From: Ficedula albicollis
Taxonomy: Eukaryota > Chordata > Aves > Passeriformes > Muscicapidae
DNA: 64,000 nt
Assembly: GCF_000247815.1 (NCBI RefSeq)
Contig: NC_021677.1
Location: forward strand, 44,614,864-44,678,863
Direction: 5' to 3'
The position numbers were made by a program, and so were the translations under genes. The notes below the pieces were generated by a model that made no database searches, was not told the DNA's origin, and saw nothing but the letters and a program-made list of their open reading frames with translations. This document shows, piece by piece, positions 32,601-45,891 of this stretch (within the stretch, counting starts at the first letter, position 1; each line of letters begins with the position of its first letter).

Positions 32601-35600
32601 TTGTCACAATCAAGTATTAAGCCAAATTATATATGAAAATATCAATATGTGATGTTGAAAGAAAGGTTTTTGTAAAATGTGAACAGATGCAACAAATAGT
32701 TACGATGACAGTGGTAAAAATCATAGCTGAAATTTATGGATTTAGAAACTAGTAACATTGGAGTTAAAAACAGGTACTCTCAAACATTTTCTTTGAAATC
32801 CTTGTCACTTTTGAAAGTGACAATATATAACCATATAAACAAAAAGGAAACAAAAAAATAATAGTAACAGCATCTGAGCCAAAACATACCAGTGCTTTAT
32901 TCTGAGTTTCATGCTTTAGCTCATTTTCTTTCTTTCTGCTTCTGTGTTTAGGCTGTCCAGTACTTTTTATGCTTTTCTGCTTTTCCTACAGATATCAGCA
33001 ACAATATTACACACATTTAATAGGATTTCAATTAACATTTCCAAAGATACCTTAATACTATAATATCCATCGCTCCTAACCTTTTTAATGAAATCTTTCT
33101 AACTTTCCAGAACTCAGCTCCCCAGATATAACAAAATTATCTGGGACAATAGGAAATTAACATATCCACATATGCTTTATACTTAGAAAAGGATCAAGTT
33201 CCTTATCTTTTCAATTAATCTCTTACTCACTTTCCTATCCTCAAATCAAAGTTAACTAGTTTGAAAGTTGTTTTGTGGTATTCCTGTGTAGAACATAATT
33301 TGAGATGTGAGTTACTCACAATGGCTTTACAAGTCTTAATCAGATGTTAGTACACTAACACAATAAAAATTATTCTTCCCAGAGCTCTCTGAGTAGAACT
33401 TGCTGCTTGGTTTTTTTTTTTTTTTTTTCTGGCAAATCATAAGTAATTCCTTCAGAAAACCATATCACAGCCAAACAAATTAAATGTGTTTAATACCAAC
33501 AACAACAGCCAAATGGAGAATTGAGTTGATCATGCCTGTTATAACACCATTCTTGAAAGGGTGGCTGTGGGACAGCTGAGCACTGGTGTGTTTACAGTTG
33601 TGCACAACTCTTAACTACATGGGCTGGTTTAGGCAATCTGCACACTGACTGCAGGAACAGGGGCAGGTGGTTTGCCTGATGAGGCTGAGAGGTGTCATAG
33701 CCTTCACAAAGACTTCCAGACACTGGGAACAGAAATACCTTCAGAGCTGAGATTAGCAGAGCTAACAAATCTGGTGCTGTCAGAACTGAAGTTTATGTTT
33801 ACCACTAAGCATTATATTTGGGAAGTAACGTTGTGATCATCAGGAGAATTGCACTGCTGTAATGCAGTCCTTCAGAGAAAGTGACCATGTTTGTGATTAA
33901 ACCACCTCTTAGTGTGCTCCTTCTTAGAAACTGAAATCATGAGCCATCTACCTGAGTCACAGAGCTGTCTTAGATGAACATTAGCTAACCTGACGCTGCC
34001 TTCCAGACTAATTTAATGTGTACTTTGATCTTGTTACCTAATTCCAAAAGAGTTTGTTGTGAATGAATTGGGAGGTCTTGACACTTTATATCGAATTTAT
34101 TGTTAATATGTTTTCTCTGAAAAAACATACATCTCCTGAAAACACATCCAGTGGTTGGAAGTAGTAATTGATAAGGAAATAAGTATTTCATTAAGACTTT
34201 CTTTAAGGTGAGAATTTAAGAGTAACTTTTGAATTAAATCTCAAAACTGTGATTCATCCTTTTTTGAAAAGTTAAGTGAAAAGGATAAAGATGAAATTTT
34301 TTTCCATGAAAAGATAATTTCACTAGATTCTACAGGCAATGATGCAGAGGTTTAGAAGAAATTTAATAAACATTATGAGAATAGAAAGAAAAAGAAAAAA
34401 ATTAAATTAAACTATTTCGGACTATACAAAACTTTTGAGTATAGATAAACATGCTCTTCTTTAGTGCATTTGCACTAATGGTATTTGCTATCTATTTTTT
34501 AATTTCAAAAAAAGCTAATTAATTATTAAAAGATGCTAAATATCAAAGATCTAAATAAGTTAGATATAATTTATAAGGACTTTTATAAAATCTGGGTCAA
34601 CTTTGAGTTAAACACTTGCTTAGAAGAGGCTGTTGCATATACTTGTTTCCCTTGAAATGAAGACTGTGCTTCCACAATAAACATTTCACATTTCCTCATT
34701 GCTTTTATTTTGTAATTAATAGTTTCTTAAAGAAAGAATTTGAGATTTATGTTTTAATTCCCCTTCACTCTAAAACCTTAATATGTTAGTCTTAGGTTGA
34801 GTAGTTGATACATTTCATTAGTCCAAGATATGTAATTTTGGAAGACTACCAAACCAGACAAGCAAGAACTAAATAAAATAAAGTAATTTGGAATTGTTTA
34901 AGTAGTTAATCTTTTGTCAGAGCATGTGTGTGAACAAGATCCAGTGGCTAACTATGTACTTCTGGTTTTGCTATCCAGCCCCTAACACATCTCTTTCCTT
35001 GTAGGTTAGATTTTTTTTTTTTCTAGTTTAATGATGGATTTTGACACAATAGATAGTGTTCAAATCTCCCTAAATTTCCTAAAAAGCTATAACAACTCAC
35101 CACTTTAATTTTTTATGTGCCAAGTTTTTGTAAGCCAAAATGAATAGGAATACATGTTCCTTGGCAGTGGACAGAAAGATTTGAGGCTTCTGTGAAGCTC
35201 TCTGAATGAGAGGTCAAACTGTGCAACAATACATTGTAGAATCAAGTTAAATCAATCTGTGCATTTGGATTGCATCAATATGACCATGAGCAGTATTTAT
35301 GGATAAATTTTCAAGGCTCTGTGTTACATACTGTGTGGTTTCATCCTTCAAGTTTAGTTTATACAGCATGAAGGTAAAGCAGAGGTGAAAGGAGAATAGT
35401 TGGTTTTTCTCTTCTAGCATGTAAAGTGGGGGGCATCAAAAAACAAGCTTAAAACAAAATGTTGTGTAACTTCTCTCATCAGTCTGGATTTTTACTGAAA
35501 GGTTAAAAAAAGTTAATAAAGGATTGACAAACTCAGAAGCAAAATCTCATATAGTATTTTTAAATACAGTGGTATGATTCCTGTTATAGGACAGCACAGT

Positions 35601-36979
35601 GGGAAGTAAATATGAAAAGAATAGTAAATACTCTACTGTAAATATTCTCAAATTGGCCCACAGTGCTCAGGGTCAGGACTTTTGGTATGGTCACATTAGC
35701 TGTGTGCAGGTCAAGACCAGGTATATATTTTAAAATGCATGTTTCTTGCTTATAAGTAAAAGACCACCATTTGAAAACCATGTTTATTTTGTTATCAGTT
35801 ATCATAAATCTGAGAAACATTACAGCAACTAGTCTTGCAGAAAGCTTGATATTTGGACCTGTTGGGAGTAGATTTGATTCTGTAATCTTTTTGGCTATCT
35901 TTTCCAGGGAGAATACATAAAGATTAAAAAGTCGTTGTTTCATTATCTGTGAGATTTGAATTACTTTGAGATTGCTTTTGTATATATGTGTTGCATATCT
36001 GCTTGGTTATATGATATGAAATATCAATATTTATCTGTCAAAAATTTTTCAATATTGAAAATAAAGAAAAATAGAAACATCTCGTTAATGTGCTTCCTGT
36101 TTCTGCTAAAAAACTACCTGATGTGGCAGGCTGGACAGACACTTGCTGATCTTCCCAGTGAAAGAAAAAAAGACCAAAAAACACAGAATTCCACCCCCAC
36201 CCCACAAAATTATGTTTAGATTGATCTCCTGGTACAAGAGGAAAATTGCATGCTGAGGGCCTGAATGGTCTAGATTAGGAGTCTGCATTAAAAAAAAACC
36301 AACAAACCATAATGGCTTTGCTCTGGGGTTCATTTTGCTTTGTTTTGGGTTGTTTTCTTTTTTTTTTGCCCATTTTTTTTCCCCCCTGAGGTCACAAGCA
36401 TATGAATCCTACATGTCTAACATGTAGCATCAAAAGTATAAAGCATTCTCCTGTCCACTGATTTGATTTCAGGCAAGATTATTTATTTATTGTTTTAACA
36501 GCTGCTTCAGAAACTCTTAGAGGACCTGAGAGTGTGGTTTAAACTCTGTTTTGTAAATCTGGGCAAAACATCCCTAAGCAGACAACATATGTTCTCAATA
36601 TTCCGGATGTTCTGTGTTACTGTCTGCTTCGCTTCTATTTACAGATCTTTGAAAAAAAATTATGACAAGTTGATCATATGAAGGTTTTGCAGGCTGGCAA
36701 AGTAACACAGCCCAAATCAATTCTGTGCACTTATATAATTAGCAAATTAAATCTATTTATAAAGGTGTTCCTGTCGTGACATTTTTCCACATTACTCTAT
36801 GCTAATAAAATTCCATTACAAATTCTTGTTCTATACTTGGGTGAGTATCTTGATGATTGAAGGGCTGCTGTTTGGCTGTATTGCATACTCTATTTGCTAT
36901 TTATATTGGACTCCATTTTCACTATGGTCTATTATGAACGTTTTTCTTTGTTGCTTTGATGGCTCTTACCAAAAACAGG
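29601..36979. other. Unannotated AT-rich non-coding DNA
   Basis: No gene recognised. T-rich tracts lie at about 30701-30733 and 33412-33429. GC-richer patches at about 29870-30140 and 33540-33800 carry short open frames on both strands without recognisable motifs; they could be worn repeats. Frames of 119-122 codons at 32141-32509 (-) and 35584-35943 (-) show no domain, signal peptide or homology that I can recognise. Confidence 0.55.
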
Positions 36980-37320
36980 ATAACATTTTAGAAGGAACAT
37001 CCAATTCACAGTGTAGACTGCATGAGCACCTGGATGGATTAAGGAAGGAATGGGAAGCCCCATAGTGCAGGTGAGTAGCATGCAAGTGAGTAGCGTTCAT
37101 TTTAGCCTTTGCTGTCTTGAAATCTTTATTTTAGCTAAATGAGAATCAGGAGTTCATAAATATACAGGTTGAAACCTGATCGTGATTAGACATACCATCT
37201 AGGCTTACTTTTTCAAATATACATCTGGTGTCCTGGAAATCTATGCTGCTGTTTTCAAAAATGCCACAATTTAAAACTCACTAAACGGCTTTTTTTTTTT
37301 TTTTTTTCTTTTTTTTTTCT
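36980..37320 (+). repeat. 341-bp tandem duplication, copy 1
   Basis: First of two abutting copies. The two look identical by eye outside the terminal poly-T. The copy ends in a T-rich tract (37290-37319). It contains a 79-base segment (36992-37070) bounded by TTTTAG upstream and CAG/GTGAGT downstream, like an exon, but the sequence before it lacks a good pyrimidine tract. Confidence 0.95.
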
Positions 37321-37661
37321 ATAACATTTTAGAAGGAACATCCAATTCACAGTGTAGACTGCATGAGCACCTGGATGGATTAAGGAAGGAATGGGAAGCC
37401 CCATAGTGCAGGTGAGTAGCATGCAAGTGAGTAGCGTTCATTTTAGCCTTTGCTGTCTTGAAATCTTTATTTTAGCTAAATGAGAATCAGGAGTTCATAA
37501 ATATACAGGTTGAAACCTGATCGTGATTAGACATACCATCTAGGCTTACTTTTTCAAATATACATCTGGTGTCCTGGAAATCTATGCTGCTGTTTTCAAA
37601 AATGCCACAATTTAAAACTCACTAAACGGCTTTTTTTTTTTTTCTTTTCTTTTTTTTTTCT
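37321..37661 (+). repeat. 341-bp tandem duplication, copy 2
   Basis: Second copy at offset 341. Only the composition of the terminal T-rich tract differs. Because copy 1 ends in poly-T, the exon-like segment of copy 2 is now preceded by a strong pyrimidine tract. The unit is either a very recent tandem duplication or an unmerged assembly overlap ending in a homopolymer. Confidence 0.95.
37333..37411 (+). other. Exon-like segment created at the duplication junction
   Basis: The segment is preceded by CTAAAC (branch-point-like, about 37281-37286), a T-rich tract (37290-37319) and TTTTAG ending at 37332. It ends GTGCAG followed directly by GTGAGT, a near-perfect donor. The 79 bases have stops in all three sense frames, so it would be a non-coding exon or a cryptic one. 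There is no transcript evidence here. Confidence 0.3.
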
Positions 37662-38974
37662 CTACACATAAGGGAAATAAGCTTCTTCTGCTTTGTAATG
37701 CATAAATACAACTAAAAGTTCATTCAGAGTACTTGGTTTCATTTAATTATTCATATTTGTCTCTTCATCTGTAGAACTTCAGACTTAAGTGGAGGACACA
37801 AGTGACAGATGTACAGCAGTGCTAAAGGTACCATTTACAAAATGTATCCATCAGGCAGCAGGGAAGAGATAGACTTTTAATGCCTGGTTTGTCTGCATTA
37901 TTTACATATCCTAACAATGTGCAGGACAGCTGGGGGCAACAGGAAACAGGGGTTTGAGAGTGCACTGCTCACATTGCTTCCTTCAGCACATTCCACTTGG
38001 GAAGAACAATGAAAGCCTTTTGGAAGATTTAGTAACTGACTTGCCAGAGAAAAATATCAAAACATGATAGAGGTATGAGAAGACAGCCCTTGAAGGGGAA
38101 AGAGCAAAAACTCCTTTTATGTATTGTCTTGCTGGACAGTGAAGGCTCAGCACTCTGTCGAGTTCATGGAGGGACCTGGTATTTCTCTTAATAGATCAAA
38201 AGATTCAGATAGCTGCAAAATGTTTCATATCCAGCTTGATGCAAGTTACTCCCTTGACAGGTCCAGTTGTAGTTTATGTAATGCATCCATAGATATGGAA
38301 TGAGTTCTTTAATTTAAAGGTTTAAATAAAGAAGGGAGGCTTGATCCTGCATGGATTTTAATGGCAATAATTCCTTCAGCTTCAGAGGTGCCTCCTCTAG
38401 TAGTTGTGCTGGTTCTCAAGGCAGCAGAAACAAGTCCTTTGCCTTATGTATGGAACAGACAGAAGATGTTTGATTGAAAATAGTGCTTTTGAATACAATT
38501 CTTGTAGCAACATAGAATTGGATATTTTTCTTTAAATGACTGTGTATACTTTAGGAAACCATCTTTCAAAGCACATAATTTATCTGAACCTACTCTAATT
38601 ATTAGCTTAGCCTGGTAATTCTGACATAGAAGGGGTCAATTATTTTATTTGTCATTATCAGTAGATATTAAGGATAAGAAATTATTTTCCTAGTTTTAAA
38701 AATAGAAAAGGACTGTTGCAATATGTAGAATTACTTAGAGTCCTGAGTTATCATAAAATCAGAGTGAACTGTGTAGTCCAAACATAAACCTACACCTCTA
38801 AGAAGAAGGAGATTTTGATTAGGTTAATTTCTTAAAAATGCTTCTTCCCTGGATTATGGTTGTATGTAATGTTTAATATGTACATTCAGGTTATGTAGCT
38901 ATTTGAACACTGACATATGTATATGCTGTGGCATTGCTTAAAAGGCTCAAAGCTGAGAAGGAATTTGGAATTAT
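37662..38974. other. Unannotated AT-rich non-coding DNA
   Basis: No gene or repeat family recognised, apart from the boundary with the CR1 fragment that follows. Confidence 0.6.
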
Positions 38975-39360
38975 CCAAACTTGTCTTAAACGCTGTCAGG
39001 TGTGGTGCTGTGATGACTTCCCTGAGGAGCCTGTTCCAGCCCCCATCCACCCTCTGGGTGGAGAACCTTTTCCTGATATCCAACCTAAACCTGCCCTGAC
39101 ACAACTTCAGGCCATTCCCTCGGGTCCTGTCACTGTCACCAGAGAGCAGAGATCAGTGCCTGCCCCTCCTCTTCCTCTCATGAGCAGGTTCTAACCCGCA
39201 ATGGGCTCTCTCCTGTCAGGTTCTAACCAGCAATGGGCTCTCTCCTGTCTCCTCTCCTCCAGGCTGAGCAGACCAGGTGACCTCAGTCACTCCTCACACA
39301 GCTTCTCTTCAAGGCCTTTCACCATCTTTGCAGCCCTCTGGCTCTTCTCTAATAGCTTAA
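38975..39360 (-). mobile_element. CR1 LINE fragment, antisense
   Basis: GC-rich sequence matching the reverse complement of an avian CR1 near its 3' part. Recognisable words include GAGCCTGTTCCAGCCCCCAT, ACCACTCTGGG-like sequence at about 39048-39060, TGATATCCAACCTAAACCTG, ACAACTTCAGGCCATTCCCT, CTCCTCCAGGCTGAGCAGAC and the CTCTAATAGCTT end. The extreme CR1 3' terminus is not recognisable at the low-coordinate end. Three short open frames here (38886-39104 -, 38917-39099 +, 38928-39194 +) are shadows. An internal 32-bp duplication is listed separately. Confidence 0.9.
39185..39248 (+). repeat. 32-bp tandem duplication inside CR1
   Basis: Units at 39185-39216 and 39217-39248 differ at one or two bases. 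CR1 normally has this segment once, so the duplication arose after or at insertion. Confidence 0.88.
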
Positions 39361-40916
39361 CTCATAAATATTATAAATTCATAAATATTATAAACTCATA
39401 AAACCATTGGGGTTTGGGTTATTTTTTGTTTGATTGATTGTTTGTTTTGGTTTTATTTTTGTAACATCAATTGCTGATAGCCTGATCTTGGGTATAGAAA
39501 TCCTTGAGGCTCTTGCAATAAATATTGACTGTGCCTGGATGTAGAAGACATTGGATGTAGGAGCAGTCACCCACAAGTAATTTGAGTGTGTTTATTATGC
39601 TCTCAGGTTCTTTGTTGCCATGCTGAAAGTCATACCTCTTTTCAGTGATAATTTGTTCTTAAAGTAGTCTCAAACAAATTTTATTTGAAATTTGAAAAAA
39701 AAAATAAAAATCAAGTTTGATAAAGGACAATTATGTTAAAGACTTTTAAATAATATGTCAACATCAAAAATCCAAAACATTGAGAGAAAAAAAAAGGGAT
39801 AGATTGAAACACTGTCTGAAGAATATTCATTTTAAATGTTCTATTATAGTTACAGAGAGGGAAACATGTAAAAGATAAATGAACAAAGCATTAAAATTTT
39901 GATATATAGAATATCTTTGGTTTCAATTAGGTCTCATTGATTTTTAAGCTTTTTTTTTATTTTTTGTAATTGTGCCAGTAATTTTGACTTACATGTCCAG
40001 TTGCAGTGATCACATCTTTTTTTCTTCTGTTGCAGCATTCAAATGAAAACCTGAAATCTTAAGGCTGACTGAAGGAAGTTAAATATTATGTTCTGGACCT
40101 GACTGGAGGCATATACTCTGAGTCTTAGATTTGATTTGTTTCCTTGATGAATGAAGTCAACAACACAAAGTAAAAACAAAACCCAAATGATCTTCCTTTT
40201 CTACCTTTTCTTACTTGATGGTCTCACTGTGGCTGCCTTTATATTTTTAATTTATAGATTTTTGTAAATTAGATAATTTCCTGCCCTTGTTTTTCCTCTT
40301 TACGGTGTGGCCAAGCAAATTTATCAATATATAAAATGCGTAACTTTAAAATCACATATTTTGTCTGTATTTTATTCATTAGCTTTTCATGTAAACATGT
40401 AATAGATTGTTTTTCTAAATGCTAAAGAATTTAAATACAACATAATACTTTGCATAAAACATTTTTAGGAATCTTTTTTCTTACTAAGATTCTGTAGAAG
40501 AAGTCTATATAATCAACAAGAGAATTATAATCAAACCTGACCTGGCTTAATCAAGTGGGAAGCAGTTTTCAGAGATCTAACCCTTTATTGATCATGAGAT
40601 TTTATTTATCATAATGAATATGTCTGAATCCTTCCCTTGAGCTTTGCTATGATATACTGATTCTACAGTTAGACTAGATAGACCACACAAGATGTCCTTG
40701 GGAGATATTTTTGCATGTTAAATAGGCCAACTGTTCCACAATTCGTAAACAAAGGAGAATATCTAACAGATATATCAATGAAGATAGATTCTGAAAAATG
40801 TTTCTAAACTTAAAAATAATCAGACATTGATGTACACTTTCTAATTTCAAATGCCTCAAGTTCATCAATCCCACAAAAATACTATTTTAGAATGACATTT
40901 GATTAATTTTCCCCAA
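39361..40916. other. Unannotated AT-rich non-coding DNA
   Basis: Begins with two or three AT-rich CATAAATATTATAAA-like repeats (39364-39400), then GTTT-rich low-complexity sequence. No gene recognised. Confidence 0.6.
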
Positions 40917-41212
40917 TATAAAGATAATGCTTTCTTCATTTTAGTACCAGCTTTCCTGGTACTCTCTGCTTATATATATATATATAGTTATGCTATTACT
41001 TAATGTAGCTAATAATTTATCTCTCAATTACATCAGGCTCATTCAAAACCAGGGAGACTTTCAACTAAATCTCTTTATGCCTTCTTGGTTATTTCAGGCT
41101 TGTTCACCTGTGGTTTACTTGAGTTTCTACTGTAACCTATCTAATGATGCATATGAATGGTTCATTTCATTTGGGGGAAAAAAGTTTCCTTTGAAGAATG
41201 TCTTTATTCTTG
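40917..41212 (+). repeat. 296-bp tandem duplication, copy 1
   Basis: First of two abutting direct copies. A (TA)n microsatellite at about 40972-40987 lies within the unit. A 75-codon frame (40990-41217) is almost wholly inside it, has no recognisable domain and is repeated because the DNA is. Confidence 0.95.
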
Positions 41213-41507
41213 TATAAAGATAATGCTTTCTTCATTTTAGTATCAGCTTTCCTGGTACTCTCTGCTTATATATATATATATAGTTATGCTATTACTTAAT
41301 GTAGCTAATAATTTATCTCTCAATTACATCAGGCTCATTCAAAACCAGGGAGACTATCAACTAAATCTCTTTATGCCTTCTTGGTTATTTCAGGCTTGTT
41401 CACCTGTGGTTTACTTGAGTTTCTACTGTAACCTATCTAATGATGCATATGAATGGTTCATTTCATTTGGGGGAAAAAAGTTTCCTTTGAAGAATGTCTT
41501 TATTCTT
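41213..41507 (+). repeat. 296-bp tandem duplication, copy 2
   Basis: Offset 296 from copy 1. I see two substitutions (TACCAGC/TATCAGC and GACTTTC/GACTATC) and the same (TA)n length. Near-identity means a recent duplication, or two alleles placed in tandem by assembly. Confidence 0.95.
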
Positions 41508-42719
41508 CCAGTATACAGCACAGTCAATATGTACAAGATTATTTGCACTCTACAGTAGAGTCTCAAATTGTGCCGTATTAGAAAATCAGACTGGCACATC
41601 TGCAATTGGGCACTGTGAAAGATTATACATTCATAGCTGGTTGCTTCTAGCTGCCAGACCAAGGAGTTTGGACCTAGACTTCTGTTTCCCTTTGCCCTCT
41701 TTTGAAAACAGTTTCCATTGAAAAATATTTAAATTGTTGTTGATTTAGGTGTAGGGTAAAGCTATGTAAAATGTTCAGCTCAGCAGCTCTAATCTTTTTG
41801 CTCAGTTTCATACTTATGTCCTGAGTTTAGCTGAATAACCAGTTCTAAGCCTCAAAGGAAAACTCCATTGTAATCAATGCATTCCATAAACTAGATTAGC
41901 TAAACCATGCTAAACATTCTTAATTTTAGCATGAAAACACAGACTGAATTTAATGCCTTTGAAACTGGCACTTGTTTCCTTTTAGTGAAGATAGACTGCC
42001 CTTGACTTAAAACAGCAAACCATAAGGAAAAAAAATGTAATTTCTTTTAGAAGGAATAACTATATTCAATTTGGGTTTGACTGTTCAGCTTTTAGCTGGT
42101 AAGAGTTCAAACAAACTCAGACACAATTTTCATTTCTTGCAAAGGTGTGACTCCCATTTGGAAAAAAACCTTTACTCCTCCAGCATTTATTTGGTTCTAT
42201 GTTGAAGAAACCATGGCAAAGTCTTACTGATGCTCACTTAATTTCATTTGACTCTCATCATTAAGATGTTTTACACTCTCTCTCACTCTCTTCTTTTTCT
42301 TTCAGCAAGCCACTTGCATCCAGCCAGTCAGATTCCTATAGTACCCTGCTCGCTAGGGATCATACAGAGACAGGTGTGCAATGCTGGGCAAGTACTTTTA
42401 TTTTTAAACAGGGGAACCAGGTCATATGAACTCCCTATTACAAGTGAGTGGCCTTTCTACATTCTCAAAATTACTCAATGTTTTTCTTCAATCTCATCAT
42501 ACTTGCTCATGAAAATTATAATAGTTAATAGCCTACTATTATTTAAGACAGAACAAAAAAAAATTCTGTGGAAATAAACCCATAACCTTTCCAAATAACC
42601 TCAAATCAATATACTTGGAGATGTGCAGAAAACTCTGAAAGTCAGAGAAATGAACTGCATTTTTTCACAGCTTTTATTAAAGAGAAATTTATAATTTTTC
42701 ACTGTTTAAATAGCCTAAA
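41508..42719. other. Unannotated AT-rich non-coding DNA
   Basis: No gene recognised. A 109-codon frame at 42248-42577 has no recognisable motif. Confidence 0.6.
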
Positions 42720-42877
42720 TGAATATCACACGACCACACCATATTCTGAAGTGCATGGGACCCATAAGGATCATCCAGCAACTCCAACATCCAGCCAGTG
42801 TGTGGCCCATATAGGGCTCAAACCTGCAGCCTTGATATTATCAGCATCATGGTCTAACCAACCAAGCTAATGCCAGC
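42720..42877 (-). mobile_element. tRNA-Ile-derived SINE with CR1-type tail (TguSINE1-like)
   Basis: Read on the minus strand, 42877-42803 follows nuclear tRNA-Ile from end to end. An A-box-like TAGCTTGGTTGG is followed by GGTTAGACCATGATGCTGAT, AATATCAAGGC and a B-box-like GGTTTGAGCCC, closing with TGGGCCA. The anticodon-loop position reads CTGATAA. Downstream is a tail with GGATGATCCTTATGGGTCCC and a degraded CR1 terminus (GTGTGATATTC). tRNA-Ile head plus CR1 tail is the structure described for TguSINE1 of passerine birds, whose copies are mobilised by CR1 enzymes. Mismatches through the stems show that this is a fossil and not a working tRNA. Confidence 0.85.
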
Positions 42878-45243
42878 ATTGTTTTCCTACAAGTTCATGC
42901 TTGTCAGTTACTGAGCTTTGTGATAAGGAGATTAAGTCATGACTCGAAGCAGCCATGCTTAACTTGTAGTCAGAATCAGTAAATTGAAGATAAAATGCTT
43001 TTGTTTTGTATTTTCCAAGCCTATTGTTCTGTGAGATATAGACAGATATATTTTTGTATAGAGAGATAAAAAAATATATTTATGTATTATAGCACCCTCA
43101 CCTTTGCAAAGGAATGCTGTTAAAAAAAATATTTCAAATTAACATCTAGATTTTGCTTTTGAGCACCCTACTCACCCTACTGTGTAATTTGGATTTTGAA
43201 TACTGCATTTCCTCACTATACAGAGTGGATAGACAGAGTAAAGGGAGTGCATCAAAAGCAATCTGTGTCTCTTGGATATTTAATAAAATTGTGTATCTCT
43301 GTGTTCATAACATAGAGCATCTTTTTGTTAAATTTCCTTTAATACATTTGCACTAATTGGTGACAAATGAGAATCGTGATTCAGTTTCAACAGTGCTTCA
43401 AAACACTTTTCCTTTCAAAAGAAAAGGTATATAATTCTTATGGAATGTGAGATTCCCATGTCTTCTGCAAAGCCACAATACTTGTTTTATTTTTTCTTCT
43501 AAGTTTTTTTGCTGTTACTTTTATCCTTATATTTATAGTATATTGTACAGGTTTTTCTAAAGGAAGAACTCTTCCTAAATCATGGCTAAGATTTCCAATC
43601 AGCCACCAATGATGACTTCTAAATAATTAAAATAAAGTCAAGATTTAACTGGGATGTATTTCACAGCAGGGAGAGGAGCTAGACATAACATCAACCCAGG
43701 ACAATATACATCAAGATATGTATAATGAATGCTCTGTGTAAGAATACAAAACAAAAGTTTCAAAAGACAACATTTGTCTTCTACATTTTTGCTGCTATAT
43801 ATTCCAGTACAAGCTGTGATTTCCAAACAGCTGGAAAGTTGAGGTCTACCACATTTAAGTTATTCATCCTATTCTTTTTTATCTTGATATAGGTACCTGC
43901 TGTATACAGAGAGTAGATGTAGAAGTTAAGAAGACCTGAGCATATTCGAACAGATATTGTTAATACAAAGTGCAAAGCAGCTGCTTGACTTCATTTTTAA
44001 ATCCTTCAAACAATTCATATGACTTAAAAGACTCAGAAGGTGTGACATTTAAAAGATTTTATTTAACCATGAGCTAAAGGCTTTGACTATACAGTTGCTA
44101 AGATATTTTATATGCATGATGTGCCAAGGATCTGTAACATGCACGAAAATGGGACATTTAAGAATACTTTGATACCATTGAGCAACATTTGCTCCTGAAT
44201 AACTGGGTGCCATTCTTTAATATCACAGGGAAAAGAGTGAAATCAGACTCAAAGTATTAAAAGCTTTTAATTATCTACTCATTATTCTTCACTTTGGACA
44301 AATTTGTCATGCTTGTGAATACCTGGTAGGTCAATGGATACCCAGCAAGCACTTTCCATTGTGTTTAGTCCTTAAAAACACCTTTGTTTTAAATTTTTCA
44401 TTTGCCTGTCATAAAAAAAAAAAAATCTGAGATATACCATAGAAAAAGCTTAACTTTGAGAAAAAAATCACACTTTTGCCAAATCCATCCATAATTTGTT
44501 CAATGTCATCTCACCTTTTGAGATCACCAACTTATAAGTATCACAATGACCCTCGTTCAGAAAAACAAGGATAATCAAATTAAACATCTTAGAGAACGAA
44601 TATTTCTTCTTCCTTTTGGCAACTTTAGGGCTTGTAAAATTATTTTATACTATTGACTATGCTAACCTTTTAGGGTCAAATGAGAATAGATCATGAGAAC
44701 AACTTCAGCAATATTGAAACTGACTCCAAGTCTTTACAGAGTTATGCTTTTTGCAAAGATTCAGTCAATTAACCATAGTTTCTGTCAAGAGAAAAACATA
44801 GCAATTGGAAAGGACATTCCTTTTGTATTACACAAGCAGTAGTGTGAACTGGAATTCACTGTGAAATATATAATAATCCAAAGAGTGCAGTTTCTGTTTC
44901 TTAATATACTGTGCAACTTAGACCTAAGAATTGCTTTTTCGTTCTTCCTCTTGTTTGCTATTTGCATTCAAAATAGATAGAAGTTTGTGATATGTTACTG
45001 GTAAGATGTTATTGATTTAAACTGTGACATAGTTGTTAATAAGTACATGGAGTGCAAACAAAGATGTGAATTGTACTACAAAGCCAGAATAGAGCACTGC
45101 TGTTTAGTTGCTTTTTGTTTTTATACCATACTATCCATATCATTCTACTGAGATTAATTATTTTAATAAAGCATAAAGAAGATGCATATATATTAAAATC
45201 AATGATGGCATTCTATATGTCAGTTAGCTTCATAACAGTTCCT
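42878..45243. other. Unannotated AT-rich non-coding DNA
   Basis: No gene or recognisable repeat. Short frames have no motifs. The segment ends in the A run before the last poly-G tract. Confidence 0.6.
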
Positions 45244-45258
45244 AAAAAAAAAAAAAAA
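45244..45258 (+). repeat. Poly-A run (15) flanking poly-G
   Basis: Fifteen A residues directly abut the pure-G run; a run of 16 A lies on the other side. Confidence 0.95.

Positions 45259-45891
<633 letters not shown>

Noticed and set aside
40990..41558. Two near-identical frames beginning MLLLNVANN
   Set aside because: They look like a duplicated small gene, but the whole 296-bp DNA segment is duplicated, including non-coding flanks and a (TA)n tract, and no domain is recognisable.
42803..42877. tRNA-Ile gene on the minus strand
   Set aside because: The similarity is clear, but the stems carry mismatches and a CR1-type tail follows, so it is a SINE head and not a functional tRNA.
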